Shown here: in pieces, positions 1-9,894 of the stretch
Position numbering within the stretch: the first letter of the stretch is position 1
How the letters are laid out: each line of letters opens with the position of its first letter
Assembly (NCBI RefSeq): GCF_014641715.1
Contig: NZ_BMIG01000010.1
Span: 1-64,000 of the forward strand
From: Polaromonas eurypsychrophila
GTDB taxonomy: Bacteria > Pseudomonadota > Gammaproteobacteria > Burkholderiales > Burkholderiaceae_C
DNA length: 64,000 nucleotides
Direction of reading: 5' to 3'
Translations under genes and position numbers: made by a program
Notes under the pieces: model-generated
Seen by the model: only the letters and a program-made list of their open reading frames with translations
Databases searched by the model: none
Told to the model about the DNA's origin: nothing

Positions 1-63
1 ATTGCCTGGACCACAATGCACGATTCCCTGACAGTGTTGCACTTGGGGTTTGAGACCGCCCTT

Positions 64-91
64 ACTTTTCTTTGGCGAGACAAAGAAAAGT
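64..91. repeat. perfect inverted repeat (hairpin)
   Basis: An 11-base arm ACTTTTCTTTG at 64-74 is repeated inverted at 81-91 around a six-base loop. It lies in the gene-free stretch 1-253, in which I see no coding sequence. Hairpins of this ACTTTTCTTTG type are common intergenic repeats in betaproteobacteria. There is no clear run of T on either side, so I do not call it a terminator. Confidence 0.6.
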
Positions 92-200
92 GAGTTGCCG
101 CCGGGCAACCCCCGGCCAACGGATGGGTGCACGCAACGAACGGTCGAAGCGAAGAAGGCTTCGCAAGCTCAGCCCAAACGGTGTTGGTGTGCCCACATGG

Positions 201-221
201 ATCCCGGAACAAGTCCGGGAT
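201..221. repeat. short palindromic repeat ATCCCGGA/TCCGGGAT
   Basis: A perfect 8-bp inverted repeat with a 5-base loop lies about 30 bases beyond the 3' end of the DUF1178 gene. The surrounding context, with TGACAG after the second arm, is the widespread short intergenic repeat that yields spurious peptides reading like MDPG..PGMTD. A related but different element sits between nuoC and nuoD. Confidence 0.55.
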
Positions 222-253
222 GACAGACAGCCACCGTGCTGTCAGGGCCACGG

Positions 254-754
254 CTACTGAAGCGTTTCCTTGACCGCCGCTGGCAGCGGCAAGGGCATCA
301 CCTCAATGCCCTCTTCGATCAGGTCCATCGCCTCAGCCCGGCTGGCCTGGCCACGTATGCTGCGCTGCTCGACATCGCCGTAATGCATGGCACGCGCCTC
401 GTCGGCAAAGCGTTCGCCCACGTCTTCGGTGTTGGCCATGACCCGGCGCAAGGCGTGCAGAAATTCCGCCTGCCGGACCTGGCCGTCGGCGACCGGAGTG
501 ACGTTCTGCGCAGAACTGACGGCAGCATTTGCCGGGGGTAGCGACATCTCACGCGAGGCGGAGGTTACTGGCGATGCATCAGCCGCTGCACCAAAATTGA
601 GGCGGGGCGCGCTCGGCATTTTCTGGATAACCGGGTCTTCGCACAGGGGGCAGGTCACCAGCCCTCGTGCGTGTTGGCTCTGAAAATCGTCTTCCGATGC
701 AAACCAGCCTTCAAAGGCGTGCTGGTGCGAACACTGGAGGTTGAGGACTTTCAT
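254..754 (-). CDS. DUF1178 family protein
   Basis: This 166-residue protein starts MKVLNLQCSHQHAFEGWF and has a second cysteine pair in the motif CPLCED around residues 35-40. The N-terminal Cys/His pattern followed by CPLC is typical of DUF1178 and suggests a small metal-binding module. The central part is Ala/Ser rich and probably flexible; the C-terminal half is helical and acidic. It is the last gene of the run that begins with nuoA, 7 bases after the NUDIX gene, and this neighbourhood is often conserved in Burkholderiales. No biochemical function is known to me for the family. Confidence 0.85.
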   Translation of the reverse strand: MKVLNLQCSHQHAFEGWFASEDDFQSQHARGLVTCPLCEDPVIQKMPSAPRLNFGAAADASPVTSASREMSLPPANAAVSSAQNVTPVADGQVRQAEFLHALRRVMANTEDVGERFADEARAMHYGDVEQRSIRGQASRAEAMDLIEEGIEVMPLPLPAAVKETLQ

Positions 755-761
755 GCCCTGA

Positions 762-1394
762 TTATCGGTCTGTGTCCGGGCCTGCGCTGTCCTGCCAGTC
801 GAGAACCCATGCGCCGGACAAGACGTTTTGCAGCCAGAGCGCGCCCGTCAGGGTCTTGCCGTCGGTGACACGGCCATCGCTGCACCACTGCAGCAGCTCG
901 GCCGGGCTGGCGGTGAAGACATCGAGAAATTCGCCGGCATCGAGCTGGCGCTCGCCAGAAGTCAGGTCTTTGGCAAACCAGATGTCGATGAACTCGGTGG
1001 AGTAGGAAATCACCGGGTGCATCACACCGGCGCGAGCCCAGCGGCGTGCGGTGTAGCCGGTTTCTTCCAGCAACTCACGTTGCGCGCACACGAGCGAACC
1101 TTCGCCGGCATCGAGCTTGCCGGCGGGGAATTCGACCATCACGGCATGCACCGGGTAGCGGTACTGGCGCTCGAGCACCAGTCGGCCGTCATCGAGCTGG
1201 GCGATGATCATCACGGCACCCGGATGGCGCACATACTCGCGGGAAGCTTCGCTGCCGTCCGGCAAACGCACGATGTCGCGAAAGGCATGCAGAAAATGTC
1301 CCTTGAGCAGTTCGTGGCTGGTGAGCGTGTGCTCCTTTAGGTGAGCATCGTCCGCTTTGCCGAAAGGCGCTGAGGGCGGGTCAGCTAGCGCCAT
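762..1394 (-). CDS. NUDIX hydrolase, ADP-ribose pyrophosphatase type
   Basis: A 210-residue protein with a complete Nudix box: G, five residues, E, seven residues, RELLEE, T, G, Y, in the region GKLDAGEGSLVCAQ followed by RELLEETGY (about residues 92-114). The box glutamates bind the catalytic divalent metal. Overall similarity is to ADP-ribose/NDP-sugar pyrophosphatases; the exact substrate cannot be read from sequence. The ATG at 1394 gives the longest good frame, but the bases just upstream belong to a MITE-like insertion, so the original ribosome binding site is gone. Before the insertion the start would have followed the stop of the DUF2818 gene by about two bases, so translation was probably coupled. 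Confidence 0.87.
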   Translation of the reverse strand: MALADPPSAPFGKADDAHLKEHTLTSHELLKGHFLHAFRDIVRLPDGSEASREYVRHPGAVMIIAQLDDGRLVLERQYRYPVHAVMVEFPAGKLDAGEGSLVCAQRELLEETGYTARRWARAGVMHPVISYSTEFIDIWFAKDLTSGERQLDAGEFLDVFTASPAELLQWCSDGRVTDGKTLTGALWLQNVLSGAWVLDWQDSAGPDTDR

Positions 1395-1400
1395 GGCTAG

Positions 1401-1732
1401 GGGCCCTCTGCATAACTCGCGCCGCGCGCGGCGAGGCTTTTGCGGGATGAGCCGTGAGGCGCAAAACCCAAGGCAAGGCTTTCTGCCTTACTTGGTTTTG
1501 TAACGAAGCGCTGGCAACCGCGGTCGCGGTTGCAGCCCTTTGAGCCCTCATTGGCAGGCACGGCCTTAGCCGTGCGTGCCCGCAAAACCACGCCCCTTCG
1601 GGTTCGGACCAAAACGGGCGCTTTGCCCTCCAAACCCCTTGCGTGTGCTTCAGCACACGCTGCGTGGTGTTGGCGAGCAAATCATCCCGTTGTGGATCCG
1701 AACGCGCATGGCGGGAGTTATGCAGAGGGTCC
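1401..1732. mobile_element. MITE-like element with terminal inverted repeats and CTAG duplication
   Basis: The 332-bp segment is bounded by imperfect inverted repeats. The left end reads GGGCCCTCTGCATAACTC and the right end, read inward, GGACCCTCTGCATAACTC, with similarity continuing to about 30 bases. Both sides are flanked by CTAG (1397-1400 and 1733-1736), as expected of a 4-bp target duplication. The interior has no convincing gene but several nested palindromes, for example around 1517-1535 and 1558-1582. The right CTAG supplies the TAG stop codon of the DUF2818 gene. Size, ends and lack of a transposase fit a non-autonomous element moved by a full-length IS elsewhere; I do not assign the IS family. 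Confidence 0.82.
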
Positions 1733-2032
1733 CTAGCGGTGCTTGAACAGGTAGCGGTACACAAAGCCCGGAAAGGCAAAGGTGATGAAGAGCGTGGCAG
1801 TGATCGCATAAAACTCCCAGCCCTGCGGCGCGATCTGCCCTGCCCGTTGTTCCAGAAACAGGCCGATGCCGCCGACCACGAAATACCAAAACACCATCTC
1901 CCCGAGCCGCACCGCGAGCATCTTGGGGCCGGCCAGGGGAAATACCGCAAGCAGTCGGTTGCTGATAAAAGGAAGATTGGCAGCCAGCAGGGCCAGCGCC
2001 ACCACCAGCCACACCGAGGTCGTCTGGGTCAT
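1733..2032 (-). CDS. DUF2818 family membrane protein
   Basis: A 99-residue hydrophobic protein starting [18 protein letters not shown], with about three membrane segments (residues about 5-25, 40-60 and 70-90) and a basic C-terminus ending LFKHR. It matches my memory of DUF2818, a small protein that sits directly after nuoN in betaproteobacteria. The ATG at 2032 overlaps the nuoN stop (ATGA), which supports this start over a longer in-frame one. The TAG stop lies inside the CTAG target site of the MITE-like insertion, so the protein escaped truncation. A role in complex I assembly or stability is inference from position only. Confidence 0.85.
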   Translation of the reverse strand: MTQTTSVWLVVALALLAANLPFISNRLLAVFPLAGPKMLAVRLGEMVFWYFVVGGIGLFLEQRAGQIAPQGWEFYAITATLFITFAFPGFVYRYLFKHR

Positions 2033-3531
2033 GTCCCCAGGGACTTCACAACGCTGGCAATCGCCTGGGTGCACAAGGTCATGAGTCCGCCGGGCATCAG
2101 ACCGAGCAGCAGCACCAGCGCACCATTGATGGACAACACGACGCGGGCGTCTGTCGGTGCATCGATGGCGGTCGGCATGCCGGGGTTGGGGGCATCGAAA
2201 TACATCACCTTGACCACACGCAGGTAATAGAAGGCGCCGACCAGCGACATCATCACGGCAAAAACGGCGAGCACAACGTACAGGGTTTGCTGCGAGGACA
2301 CCAGCGCCTGCAGGACACCGAGCTTGGCATAGAAGCCAACCACCGGCGGCACACCGGCCAGCGAGAACATACAGACGGCCATGACACCGGCAAACAGCGG
2401 ACTGCGCTGATTCAGGCCAGCCAGATCGGTGATTTCTTCGGACTCATGGCCGGCGCGCGCAAGCAGCAAAATAATGCCGAAGACTCCGAGGGTGGTCAGC
2501 ACATAGGTGATGACGTAAAACATGGCCGCGCCATAGGCGAATTCGGCATTGAGCTTGTTGCCGTTAACGACGCCCGCCAGCAGCGCCAGCAGCAGGAATC
2601 CCATTTGCGAGATGGTCGAAAACGCCAGCATGCGCTTGAGGTTGGACTGCGCAATGGCCGCCAGGTTGCCCACGAACAGTGAGCCTATCGCAAGGATGGC
2701 AAGCATCTGCTGCCAGTCGATGGCCAGCGGAAGCATGCCCTGCACCAGCAGACGGATACAGATGGCGAAGGCCGCGAGCTGGGGCGCTGCGCCAATCAGC
2801 AAGGTGATGGCAGTGGGCGCACCCTGATAGACGTCGGGCAGCCACATGTGGAAAGGCACGGCACCCAGCTTGAAGGCCAGGCCGGCCACGATGAAGACCA
2901 GACCGAACACCAGCACCGAGTGTTTCACCTGGCGGCTGGCAATGGCCTTGTAAACCTCACCCACGTCGAGGGACCCGGTGGCGCCATACATCATCGACAG
3001 GCCATACAGCAGGAAGCCCGATGCCAGCGCACCAAGCACAAAATACTTCATCGCCGCCTCAGTGGCGGTCGCGTTGTCGCGGCGCAGCGCCACCAGCGCG
3101 TAACTGCACAGCGTCATCAACTCCAGGCCCATGTAGATCACCAGGAAGTTGTGGCCCGAAATCATCACGAAAATACCCAGCAGCGCAAACATGGCCAGCG
3201 TGAACATCTCGCCGCCGCGCAGCATCTGCCGGTCTGCGGCATAGGGTCGCGCATAGACCAGGGTGACCATCATGGCAATCGATGCGAAACACTTGAGCCA
3301 GTTGGCCATGGGGTCGCTCACGACCATGTTGCCGAAGCCGTACACCGTGTTGCCGCCGATGGCGTACGCCGCCGTCAGCGCAGCCACCACGGCCAGTGTA
3401 AGCAGCGTCAACACATAGGTCAGCGTGCGCTGCGGGCTTTTGACGCCCAGGTCCACCAGCAAGATGACACATGCCATCGTCAATAAAACGATCTCCGGGT
3501 AAACCGCGATCCAACTGAGTTTGTCAATCAT
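2029..3531 (-). CDS. nuoN: NADH-quinone oxidoreductase subunit N
   Basis: At 500 residues this is a full-length antiporter-like subunit of the membrane arm of complex I (proton-translocating NADH:quinone oxidoreductase). About 14 transmembrane helices are visible. The proton_antipo core includes the region [18 protein letters not shown], with the conserved lysine and proline-rich turn, and a later lysine helix. It is the last nuo gene, 23 bases after nuoM, and overlaps the next gene by ATGA. Confidence 0.97.
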   Translation of the reverse strand: MIDKLSWIAVYPEIVLLTMACVILLVDLGVKSPQRTLTYVLTLLTLAVVAALTAAYAIGGNTVYGFGNMVVSDPMANWLKCFASIAMMVTLVYARPYAADRQMLRGGEMFTLAMFALLGIFVMISGHNFLVIYMGLELMTLCSYALVALRRDNATATEAAMKYFVLGALASGFLLYGLSMMYGATGSLDVGEVYKAIASRQVKHSVLVFGLVFIVAGLAFKLGAVPFHMWLPDVYQGAPTAITLLIGAAPQLAAFAICIRLLVQGMLPLAIDWQQMLAILAIGSLFVGNLAAIAQSNLKRMLAFSTISQMGFLLLALLAGVVNGNKLNAEFAYGAAMFYVITYVLTTLGVFGIILLLARAGHESEEITDLAGLNQRSPLFAGVMAVCMFSLAGVPPVVGFYAKLGVLQALVSSQQTLYVVLAVFAVMMSLVGAFYYLRVVKVMYFDAPNPGMPTAIDAPTDARVVLSINGALVLLLGLMPGGLMTLCTQAIASVVKSLGT

Positions 3532-3554
3532 CTGAATTCTTTTGCAAGGGTTGC

Positions 3555-5030
3555 TTAGGGGAGCTTGGAGACAGCGACATGCTTGAGCAGGCCGGCCACC
3601 GAGCTGTCCATCACATCGGTGAAGGGCTTGGGATAAATGCCCATGACCATCACGGCTATCGCCAGCAGGGACAGCATCAGGAACTCGCGGCTGTTGATGT
3701 CGGTCAGGCCCTTGACATCGTCATTGGTGACAGGCCCGAGGTACACCCGCTTGAACATCCACAGGGTGTAGGCGGCGCCGAAAATCAGGGCGGTCGATGC
3801 CGCCAGCCCGATCCAGAAATTGAACTTGATGGCACCCAGGATGACCATCCACTCGCCGACAAAACCGGCCGTGGCCGGCAGGCCGCAGTTGGCCATGGCA
3901 AACAGCAGCGCAAAGGCGGTGAACTTGGGCATGGTGTTGACGACGCCGCCGTAACTCGCGATTTCGCGCGAGTGCACACGGTCGTACAACACGCCGATAC
4001 ACAGAAACATGGCGCCGGAGACAAAGCCATGCGCAATCATCTGCACGATGCCGCCGGACACGCCGAGGTCGTTGAAGATGAAAAAGCCGAGCGTGACAAA
4101 CCCCATATGGGCCACCGACGAATAGGCCACCAGTTTTTTCATGTCCTGCTGGACCATGGCGACCAGACCCACATAAATCACGGCGATCAGTGACAGCGCA
4201 ATCATCAGCCAAGCCCATTCGCGCGCGGCATCGGGTGCAATCGGCATCGAAAAGCGCAGGAAGCCATAGGCGCCCAGCTTGAGCATGATGGCTGCCAGCA
4301 CGGCGGAGCCACCGGTGGGCGCTTCCACGTGGACGTCGGGCAACCAGGTGTGCACCGGCCACATCGGCACCTTGACTGCAAAAGCGGCAAAAAAGGCAAA
4401 GAACAGGAAAGTCTGCGCCGTACCGCTTAGCGACAAGGTGTACCAGGTCGCCAGGTCAAAACTGCCGCCGGACTTGACGTACAGGAAGATCAGCGCGATC
4501 AGCATCAGCAAGGAACCCAACAGCGTATAGAGGAAAAACTTGAAGGCGGCGTAAATCTTCTTCGGTCCGCCCCAGATACCGATAATCAGATACATCGGGA
4601 TCAGCGTCGCCTCGAAAAATACATAGAACAACATGCCGTCGAGTGCGACGAACACGCCGATCATCAGCCCGCTGAGGATCAGGAAAGCCGCCATGTACTG
4701 ATTCACGCGGTTGGTGATGGACTCCCAACTCGCGATGATGACAACCACGTTGATAAATGCTGTCAGCAGCACAAACCACAGGGAAATGCCATCCACGCCG
4801 AGGTGGTAGTTCATGTCGAAACGGTCAATCCACGCGGCCTTTTCTACAAATTGCATCGCGGCCGTGCCCAATTCAAACCCGCTGTACAGCGGCAGGGTCA
4901 CCAGAAAACTGACAAGGGCACCGATCAGCGCAATCCAGCGCACGCTTTGTGCCTGTTCGTCACGTCCGAGCGCCAGCAGCACGACACCGAAAAAAATCGG
5001 TGTCCAGATGGCAAGACTCAACAATCCCAT
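3555..5030 (-). CDS. nuoM: NADH-quinone oxidoreductase subunit M
   Basis: This 491-residue antiporter-like subunit of complex I carries the proton channel motifs [20 protein letters not shown] and [11 protein letters not shown], with the conserved channel lysines. There are about 14 transmembrane segments. It follows nuoL by 19 bases and precedes nuoN in the standard order. Nothing in its sequence is unusual. Confidence 0.97.
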   Translation of the reverse strand: MGLLSLAIWTPIFFGVVLLALGRDEQAQSVRWIALIGALVSFLVTLPLYSGFELGTAAMQFVEKAAWIDRFDMNYHLGVDGISLWFVLLTAFINVVVIIASWESITNRVNQYMAAFLILSGLMIGVFVALDGMLFYVFFEATLIPMYLIIGIWGGPKKIYAAFKFFLYTLLGSLLMLIALIFLYVKSGGSFDLATWYTLSLSGTAQTFLFFAFFAAFAVKVPMWPVHTWLPDVHVEAPTGGSAVLAAIMLKLGAYGFLRFSMPIAPDAAREWAWLMIALSLIAVIYVGLVAMVQQDMKKLVAYSSVAHMGFVTLGFFIFNDLGVSGGIVQMIAHGFVSGAMFLCIGVLYDRVHSREIASYGGVVNTMPKFTAFALLFAMANCGLPATAGFVGEWMVILGAIKFNFWIGLAASTALIFGAAYTLWMFKRVYLGPVTNDDVKGLTDINSREFLMLSLLAIAVMVMGIYPKPFTDVMDSSVAGLLKHVAVSKLP

Positions 5031-5049
5031 TTTTGTTATTCCTATTGGC

Positions 5050-7092
5050 TTATTTGTTGAGCAGTTCTTTGATCATCGGCCAGGTCGCGAAATAGCTGAT
5101 CAGGATAAAGATGCCCATGATCATGGCCAGTGCGTAGTGGTAGATGTAACCGGTCTGGACCTTGCGCACCACGCTGGAGACCCAGCCCACCAGCTTCCAC
5201 GAGCCATTGACCAGCGCGCCGTCGATCATCTTCTCGTCGCCGCCCTTCCAGAGGCCGATGCCGAGCCCGCGTGCACCGCGGGCCAGCACGTTTTCATTGA
5301 ACCAGTCCATGTAGTACTTGTTCTCGAGCAATGTGTAGAGCGGTTCGACCCGGCGCTTGATGGCGGCCGGCAGGGCCGGGTTGACCATGTACATGTAATA
5401 CGCCGAGGCTACGCCGGCGAGTGCCAACCAGAACGGCGCCGTCATCAGGCCGTGCAGCGCCATTTGCGCCGGACCATGGAATATTTTGGCCAGCTCGGCC
5501 ATGGCCGGGTGTTTGTCAGCGTTGACGATGATCGCGTCTTTCAGGAAGTCACCAAACAGCATGGCATCGATGCTCATGAAGCCAATCACCACCGAAGGAA
5601 TCGCCAGCAAGACCAGCGGAGCGGTTACCACCCAGGGTGACTCATGCGGCGCATGGTGCTCGTCATGGTGGCCGTGTCCGTGGTCATCGTGGTGGGCATC
5701 GGGATTTTGATCAAACCGCTCCTTGCCATGAAACACCAGGAAGTACATGCGGAAGGAATAAAAGGCCGTAACGAAGACGCCGGCAAGCACCGCGAAGTAG
5801 GCAAAACCAGCGCCCGGCAGGTTGCTGAAATGCACGGCCTCGATGATGCTGTCCTTGGAATAAAAGCCTGCGAACAGGGGCGTGCCAATCAACGCCAGCG
5901 ATCCGAGCAAGGCGGTGATCCAGGTAATCGGCATGTACTTGCGCAACCCGCCCATCCAGCGGATGTCCTGGTTATGGTGCACGCCCATGATGACCGAGCC
6001 CGCCGCCAGAAACAGCAGCGCCTTGAAGAACGCGTGCGTCATCAGGTGGAAGACGGCGACCGAGTAGGCGGAAGCGCCCAGTGCGACCGTCATGTAGCCG
6101 AGCTGCGACAGCGTCGAGTAGGCGACGACCCGTTTAATGTCGTTCTGGATGATGCCGAGGAATCCCATGAACAGCGCGGTGATCGCGCCTATCACCATGA
6201 TGAAACTCAGGGCGGTATCGCTCAGCTCGAACAGCGGTGACATGCGCGCCACCATGAAGATGCCGGCAGTCACCATGGTGGCGGCGTGGATCAGCGCGGA
6301 AATCGGCGTCGGGCCTTCCATTGAATCCGGCAACCAGACGTGCAGCGGAAACTGCGCCGACTTGCCCATGGCGCCGATGAACAGGCAGATGCAGATCACG
6401 GTGATCAGCATCCAGTCGGTGCCGGGAAGATTGAGCGCTGCAATTTCGCCCGACTTGGCAAACACTTCGGTGTAGTTGAGCGTGCCGGCGTAAGCGGCGA
6501 GCAAACCGATGCCGAGAATGAAGCCAAAGTCGCCAACGCGGTTGACCAGGAAGGCCTTCATGTTGGCAAAGATGGCGGTCGGCTTGTTGAACCAGAAGCC
6601 GATCAGCAGATATGACACCAGACCCACCGCTTCCCAGCCGAAAAACAGCTGCAGCATGTTGTTGCTCATCACCAGCATCAGCATCGAGAAGGTGAACAGC
6701 GAGATGTAGGCAAAGAAGCGGTTGTAACCTTCGTCTTCCTCCATGTAGCCAATGGTGTAGATGTGCACCATCAGTGACACAAAAGTCACGACACACATCA
6801 TCATCGCGGTCAGGCCATCAACCAGGAAGCCGATCTCCATCTTCAGGCCGCCGACCACCATCCAGGTGTAAAGCGTCTCGTTGAAACGAGCGCCGTCGAT
6901 CGCCACGCTTTTGAGCGTCATCGCGGAGATCACAAAAGCCACCAACACGCCGAGAATGGTCAGGGTGTGCGAGAGGCGGCGTCCTATCCAGTTGCCGCCG
7001 AAGGTGGTGCCGAAAATGCCGGCCAGCAAGGCGCCCGCCAGGGGCGCCAGGGGAACGGCCAGCAGCGTGGCCGCCGAAAGGGTTTGGCTCAT
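5050..7092 (-). CDS. nuoL: NADH-quinone oxidoreductase subunit L
   Basis: A 680-residue protein and the largest antiporter-like subunit of complex I, at the distal tip of the membrane arm. Conserved features are the N-terminal proton_antipo_N region, the motif GKSAQFPLHVWLPDSMEGPT in the core, and a long C-terminal extension forming the lateral helix and last membrane segment. A His/Asp-rich hydrophilic loop (around residues 455-475, with many HH and DDHGHG units) is longer than in E. coli and is common in betaproteobacterial NuoL. It is separated from nuoK by a repeat copy. Confidence 0.97.
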   Translation of the reverse strand: MSQTLSAATLLAVPLAPLAGALLAGIFGTTFGGNWIGRRLSHTLTILGVLVAFVISAMTLKSVAIDGARFNETLYTWMVVGGLKMEIGFLVDGLTAMMMCVVTFVSLMVHIYTIGYMEEDEGYNRFFAYISLFTFSMLMLVMSNNMLQLFFGWEAVGLVSYLLIGFWFNKPTAIFANMKAFLVNRVGDFGFILGIGLLAAYAGTLNYTEVFAKSGEIAALNLPGTDWMLITVICICLFIGAMGKSAQFPLHVWLPDSMEGPTPISALIHAATMVTAGIFMVARMSPLFELSDTALSFIMVIGAITALFMGFLGIIQNDIKRVVAYSTLSQLGYMTVALGASAYSVAVFHLMTHAFFKALLFLAAGSVIMGVHHNQDIRWMGGLRKYMPITWITALLGSLALIGTPLFAGFYSKDSIIEAVHFSNLPGAGFAYFAVLAGVFVTAFYSFRMYFLVFHGKERFDQNPDAHHDDHGHGHHDEHHAPHESPWVVTAPLVLLAIPSVVIGFMSIDAMLFGDFLKDAIIVNADKHPAMAELAKIFHGPAQMALHGLMTAPFWLALAGVASAYYMYMVNPALPAAIKRRVEPLYTLLENKYYMDWFNENVLARGARGLGIGLWKGGDEKMIDGALVNGSWKLVGWVSSVVRKVQTGYIYHYALAMIMGIFILISYFATWPMIKELLNK

Positions 7093-7100
7093 GGCTTAAC

Positions 7101-7181
7101 CGCCCGCAGGGCCGCCCCAAGGGCGGGTTGCGCCCCCGCGGGGGGAAGCGTATACACAAAGTGAGAAGCGTGGGGGCTCAT
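7101..7181. repeat. dispersed repeat A copy between nuoL and nuoK
   Basis: This GC-rich element ends in GCGTGGGGGCTCATG and has an inner palindrome of C and G runs. It is a divergent member of the family seen better at 8727-8818, 51410-51498, 51507-51594 and 53340-53427, always in the same orientation. It fills the only sizeable gap between nuoL and nuoK. Confidence 0.6.
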
Positions 7182-7184
7182 GTC

Positions 7185-7493
7185 TTACCCTTTGAGCGTG
7201 TTGAGTTCGTCGACGTTGATGCTGGACTTGTTTCGGAACAGCAGCACGAGGATGGCCAGGCCAATCGCGGATTCGGCAGCCGCCACGGTCAGGATGAAAA
7301 ACACGAAAATCTGGCCGGCCATGTCGTTGAGGTAATAGGAGAAGGCCACGAAGTTCATGTTGACGGCCAGCAGCATCAGCTCAATGGCCATCAACAACAC
7401 AATCAGGTTTTTCCGATTCAGGAAAATGCCGATCACCGACAGGGCGAACAGGATAGCGCCCAGGGTCAGGAAGTGTCCCAGCGTGACCATCAT
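7185..7493 (-). CDS. nuoK: NADH-quinone oxidoreductase subunit K
   Basis: A 102-residue complex I membrane subunit with three transmembrane helices. Two conserved membrane glutamates are present, in the regions [13 protein letters not shown] and [11 protein letters not shown]. Its start overlaps the nuoJ stop by four bases, which implies coupled translation. Length and sequence are ordinary for the family. Confidence 0.96.
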   Translation of the reverse strand: MMVTLGHFLTLGAILFALSVIGIFLNRKNLIVLLMAIELMLLAVNMNFVAFSYYLNDMAGQIFVFFILTVAAAESAIGLAILVLLFRNKSSINVDELNTLKG

Positions 7494-8146
7494 GGTTTGT
7501 CCTCTGTGGCTGTGACCACCGGTGCAGCCACCGTTGGCTGGATTTTCACAAGGCTGACGCGGTCAGCGCGCTTGACGCGAATCTGGTCTGCCGGATTGAT
7601 GTACTTGGAGTCCTTGCGCTCGCGCAGGGTCAGCGCAATCGCCGCAATGATGGCCACCAGCAGGATCACCGCCGCGATTTCAAGCGGGTAGAGATATTCG
7701 GAATACAGCACCTTGCCAAGCTCTTTGGTGTTGGAGAACTGCTCCACCGCCTGGCCGGCCACGGCAAGCACCGCTTTGGGCTCCTGGCTCGGGCGAAAGC
7801 CGCCGATCAGGACAGCCGCCATTTCAAGCGCGATCAGCGTCCCGACGGTAGCGGCCAGCGGAAAGTGCTTCCAGAAATTCTTCCGGATACCGTCCATGTT
7901 GACATCGAGCATCATCACGACGAACAGGAAAAGCACCATCACTGCGCCAACATACACCAGCACCAGCGTGATCGCCAGGAACTCGGCCTTCAGCAAAATC
8001 CAGACGGCTGCGGCCTGGAAAAAAGCCAGCACCAGGTACAAGGCGGCATGCACCGGGTTGCGCGCAGTAATCACCTTGAATGCGGCGAACAGCAGCACCA
8101 AAGCGAAGACATAAAAGAGACCTGTTCTAGCGTCCATGTTCTGCAA
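7490..8146 (-). CDS. nuoJ: NADH-quinone oxidoreductase subunit J
   Basis: A 218-residue complex I membrane subunit with five hydrophobic segments. The third-helix region [19 protein letters not shown] is the highly conserved pi-bulge helix that couples quinone reduction to proton pumping. The C-terminal tail is hydrophilic and somewhat extended. It overlaps nuoK by ATGA and lies 32 bases after nuoI. Confidence 0.96.
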   Translation of the reverse strand: MQNMDARTGLFYVFALVLLFAAFKVITARNPVHAALYLVLAFFQAAAVWILLKAEFLAITLVLVYVGAVMVLFLFVVMMLDVNMDGIRKNFWKHFPLAATVGTLIALEMAAVLIGGFRPSQEPKAVLAVAGQAVEQFSNTKELGKVLYSEYLYPLEIAAVILLVAIIAAIALTLRERKDSKYINPADQIRVKRADRVSLVKIQPTVAAPVVTATEDKP

Positions 8147-8178
8147 ATCTTTCTTGAGCCAGCATCAGTCTGGGTTTT

Positions 8179-8676
8179 TCAGCGGTACTTGGCATCCACA
8201 GCGCGGTTGGCTGCAATTTCTTTTTCGTAACGGTCACCGACAGCCAGCAGCATGTCCTTGGTGAAGTACAGGTCACCGCGCTTTTCGCCGTGGTATTCAA
8301 AAATATGTGTTTCAACGATGGAGTCCACCGGGCAGCTCTCTTCGCAGAAGCCGCAAAAAATGCACTTGGTCAGATCGATGTCATAACGCGAGGTGCGGCG
8401 GCTGCCGTCTTCACGCACATCGGACTCAATGGTGATGGCCATGGCCGGACACACGGCTTCGCAGAGTTTGCAGGCGATGCAGCGCTCCTCGCCGTTGTCA
8501 TAACGACGCAGTGCATGCAGACCGCGAAAGCGCGGGCTCAGCGGTGTTTTCTCTTCAGGGAACTGGATCGTGATCTTGCGCTTGAACATGTATTTGCCGG
8601 TCAGGGCCATGCCCTTGAACAGCTCGGTCAACATGAAGCTGGAGACGAAGTCTTTGACGGAGGCGACGGTAGACAT
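8179..8676 (-). CDS. nuoI: NADH-quinone oxidoreductase subunit I, 2x[4Fe-4S]
   Basis: A 165-residue ferredoxin-like subunit linking the peripheral arm to the quinone site. Two CxxCxxCxxxCP motifs are complete: [12 protein letters not shown] and [12 protein letters not shown]. These bind clusters N6a and N6b. I chose the ATG at 8676 ([11 protein letters not shown]) because homologues begin this way; a longer frame reaches into non-conserved sequence next to a repeat. The repeat A copy at 8727-8818 separates it from nuoH. Confidence 0.96.
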   Translation of the reverse strand: MSTVASVKDFVSSFMLTELFKGMALTGKYMFKRKITIQFPEEKTPLSPRFRGLHALRRYDNGEERCIACKLCEAVCPAMAITIESDVREDGSRRTSRYDIDLTKCIFCGFCEESCPVDSIVETHIFEYHGEKRGDLYFTKDMLLAVGDRYEKEIAANRAVDAKYR

Positions 8677-8726
8677 ATCAATTTCCTGCGGGAGTGGCGC
8701 TTGCCGGCGATGCATTCATGCAAGCA

Positions 8727-8818
8727 GGGGCCGCGGAACCGGCTTTGCCGGGCCGCAGGCGCAGCGGCCCCCTCGGGGGGCAGAGAGCGACACGAAGTGC
8801 GCGAACGTGGGGGCTCAT
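8727..8818. repeat. dispersed repeat A copy between nuoI and nuoH
   Basis: The element begins GGGGCCGCGGAACCGGC and ends GCGAACGTGGGGGCTCAT. Internal palindromes are GCGCAGCGGCCCCC/GGGGG and CGGCTTTGCCGG. It is nearly the same as the copies at 51410-51498 and 53340-53427. It inflates the nuoI-nuoH gap to about 144 bases in an otherwise tight operon. Confidence 0.75.
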
Positions 8819-8820
8819 AA

Positions 8821-9894
8821 CTAGTTCCAGATGTTGTACGAGGTCTGCATCCAGGCGCCGACGACGACCAGCCAGACAAGCGTTACGGGAATGAAAATCT
8901 TCCAGCCCAAACGCATGATCTGGTCGTAACGGAAACGCGGGAAGGTAGCGCGCACCCAGAGAAACATCGTCACGACAACAAAGGTCTTGGCACCCAGCCA
9001 GATCCAGCCCGGAATGAAGGACAGGAACTCGAACGGAGGCAACCAACCGCCGAGGAACAGAATGACCGCCAGGATGGCGACCAGCCACATGTTGGCGTAT
9101 TCGGCCAGGAAAAACATGGCAAACGACATGCCTGAGTACTCGACCATGTGGCCCGCGACGATTTCCGACTCGCCCTCCACCACGTCGAACGGGTGGCGGT
9201 TGGTCTCAGCCAGGCCGGAGATGAAATACACGACAAAAATCGGCAGCAGCGGCAACCAGTTCCAGGACAGGAAATTCATGCCGTAACCCACGCCCATGCC
9301 CTTGGCCTGGCTCATCACGATGTCGGTCATGTTCAGGCTGGCGGAGACCATCAGGACAACGACCAGGCAGAAACCCATGGCGATCTCGTAGCTGACCATC
9401 TGGGCCGACGCACGCATCGCGCCCAGGAAGGCGTACTTGGAATTCGAGGCCCAGCCCGCGATGATCACGCCATAGACCTCCAGCGAGGTGACCGCCATCA
9501 GGAACAGCAGGCCGGCATTGATGTTCGCAAGCGCCACATCCGGACCGAAGGGAATCACCACCCATGCCACCAGCGCGGGCATGATGGTCATGATGGGGCC
9601 CAGCACAAACAGGCCCTTGCTGGCCGCTGTCGGGATGATGATTTCCTTGGTCAACAGCTTGAGCGCATCGGCAATCGGCTGCAACAGGCCAAAGGGCCCG
9701 ACGCGGTTGGGGCCCAACCGAATTTGGGTAAAACCAATCGCTTTGCGCTCCCACAGGGTCAGGTAGGCCACGCAACCCATGAGGGGCGCCACCACACAGA
9801 CGATCTTGATCAGGGTCCAGATGACTGGCCAGACCGTGCCGGGCCAGATGCCGCCCATCAATCCCTGTCCAGCGTTGAAGAGGGTGTCAATCAT
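8821..9894 (-). CDS. nuoH: NADH-quinone oxidoreductase subunit H
   Basis: A 357-residue membrane subunit forming most of the quinone cavity of complex I. About eight transmembrane helices are present. The conserved loop [19 protein letters not shown] and the region [19 protein letters not shown], with its quinone-channel acidic residues, are intact. The start overlaps the nuoG stop (ATGA). Confidence 0.97.
   Translation of the reverse strand: MIDTLFNAGQGLMGGIWPGTVWPVIWTLIKIVCVVAPLMGCVAYLTLWERKAIGFTQIRLGPNRVGPFGLLQPIADALKLLTKEIIIPTAASKGLFVLGPIMTIMPALVAWVVIPFGPDVALANINAGLLFLMAVTSLEVYGVIIAGWASNSKYAFLGAMRASAQMVSYEIAMGFCLVVVLMVSASLNMTDIVMSQAKGMGVGYGMNFLSWNWLPLLPIFVVYFISGLAETNRHPFDVVEGESEIVAGHMVEYSGMSFAMFFLAEYANMWLVAILAVILFLGGWLPPFEFLSFIPGWIWLGAKTFVVVTMFLWVRATFPRFRYDQIMRLGWKIFIPVTLVWLVVVGAWMQTSYNIWN

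Noticed and set aside
1397..1633. A 78-codon minus-strand frame inside the MITE-like element
   Set aside because: It has no family similarity, and its end reads SYAEGP only because the terminal repeat is in frame. It is not evidence of a gene.
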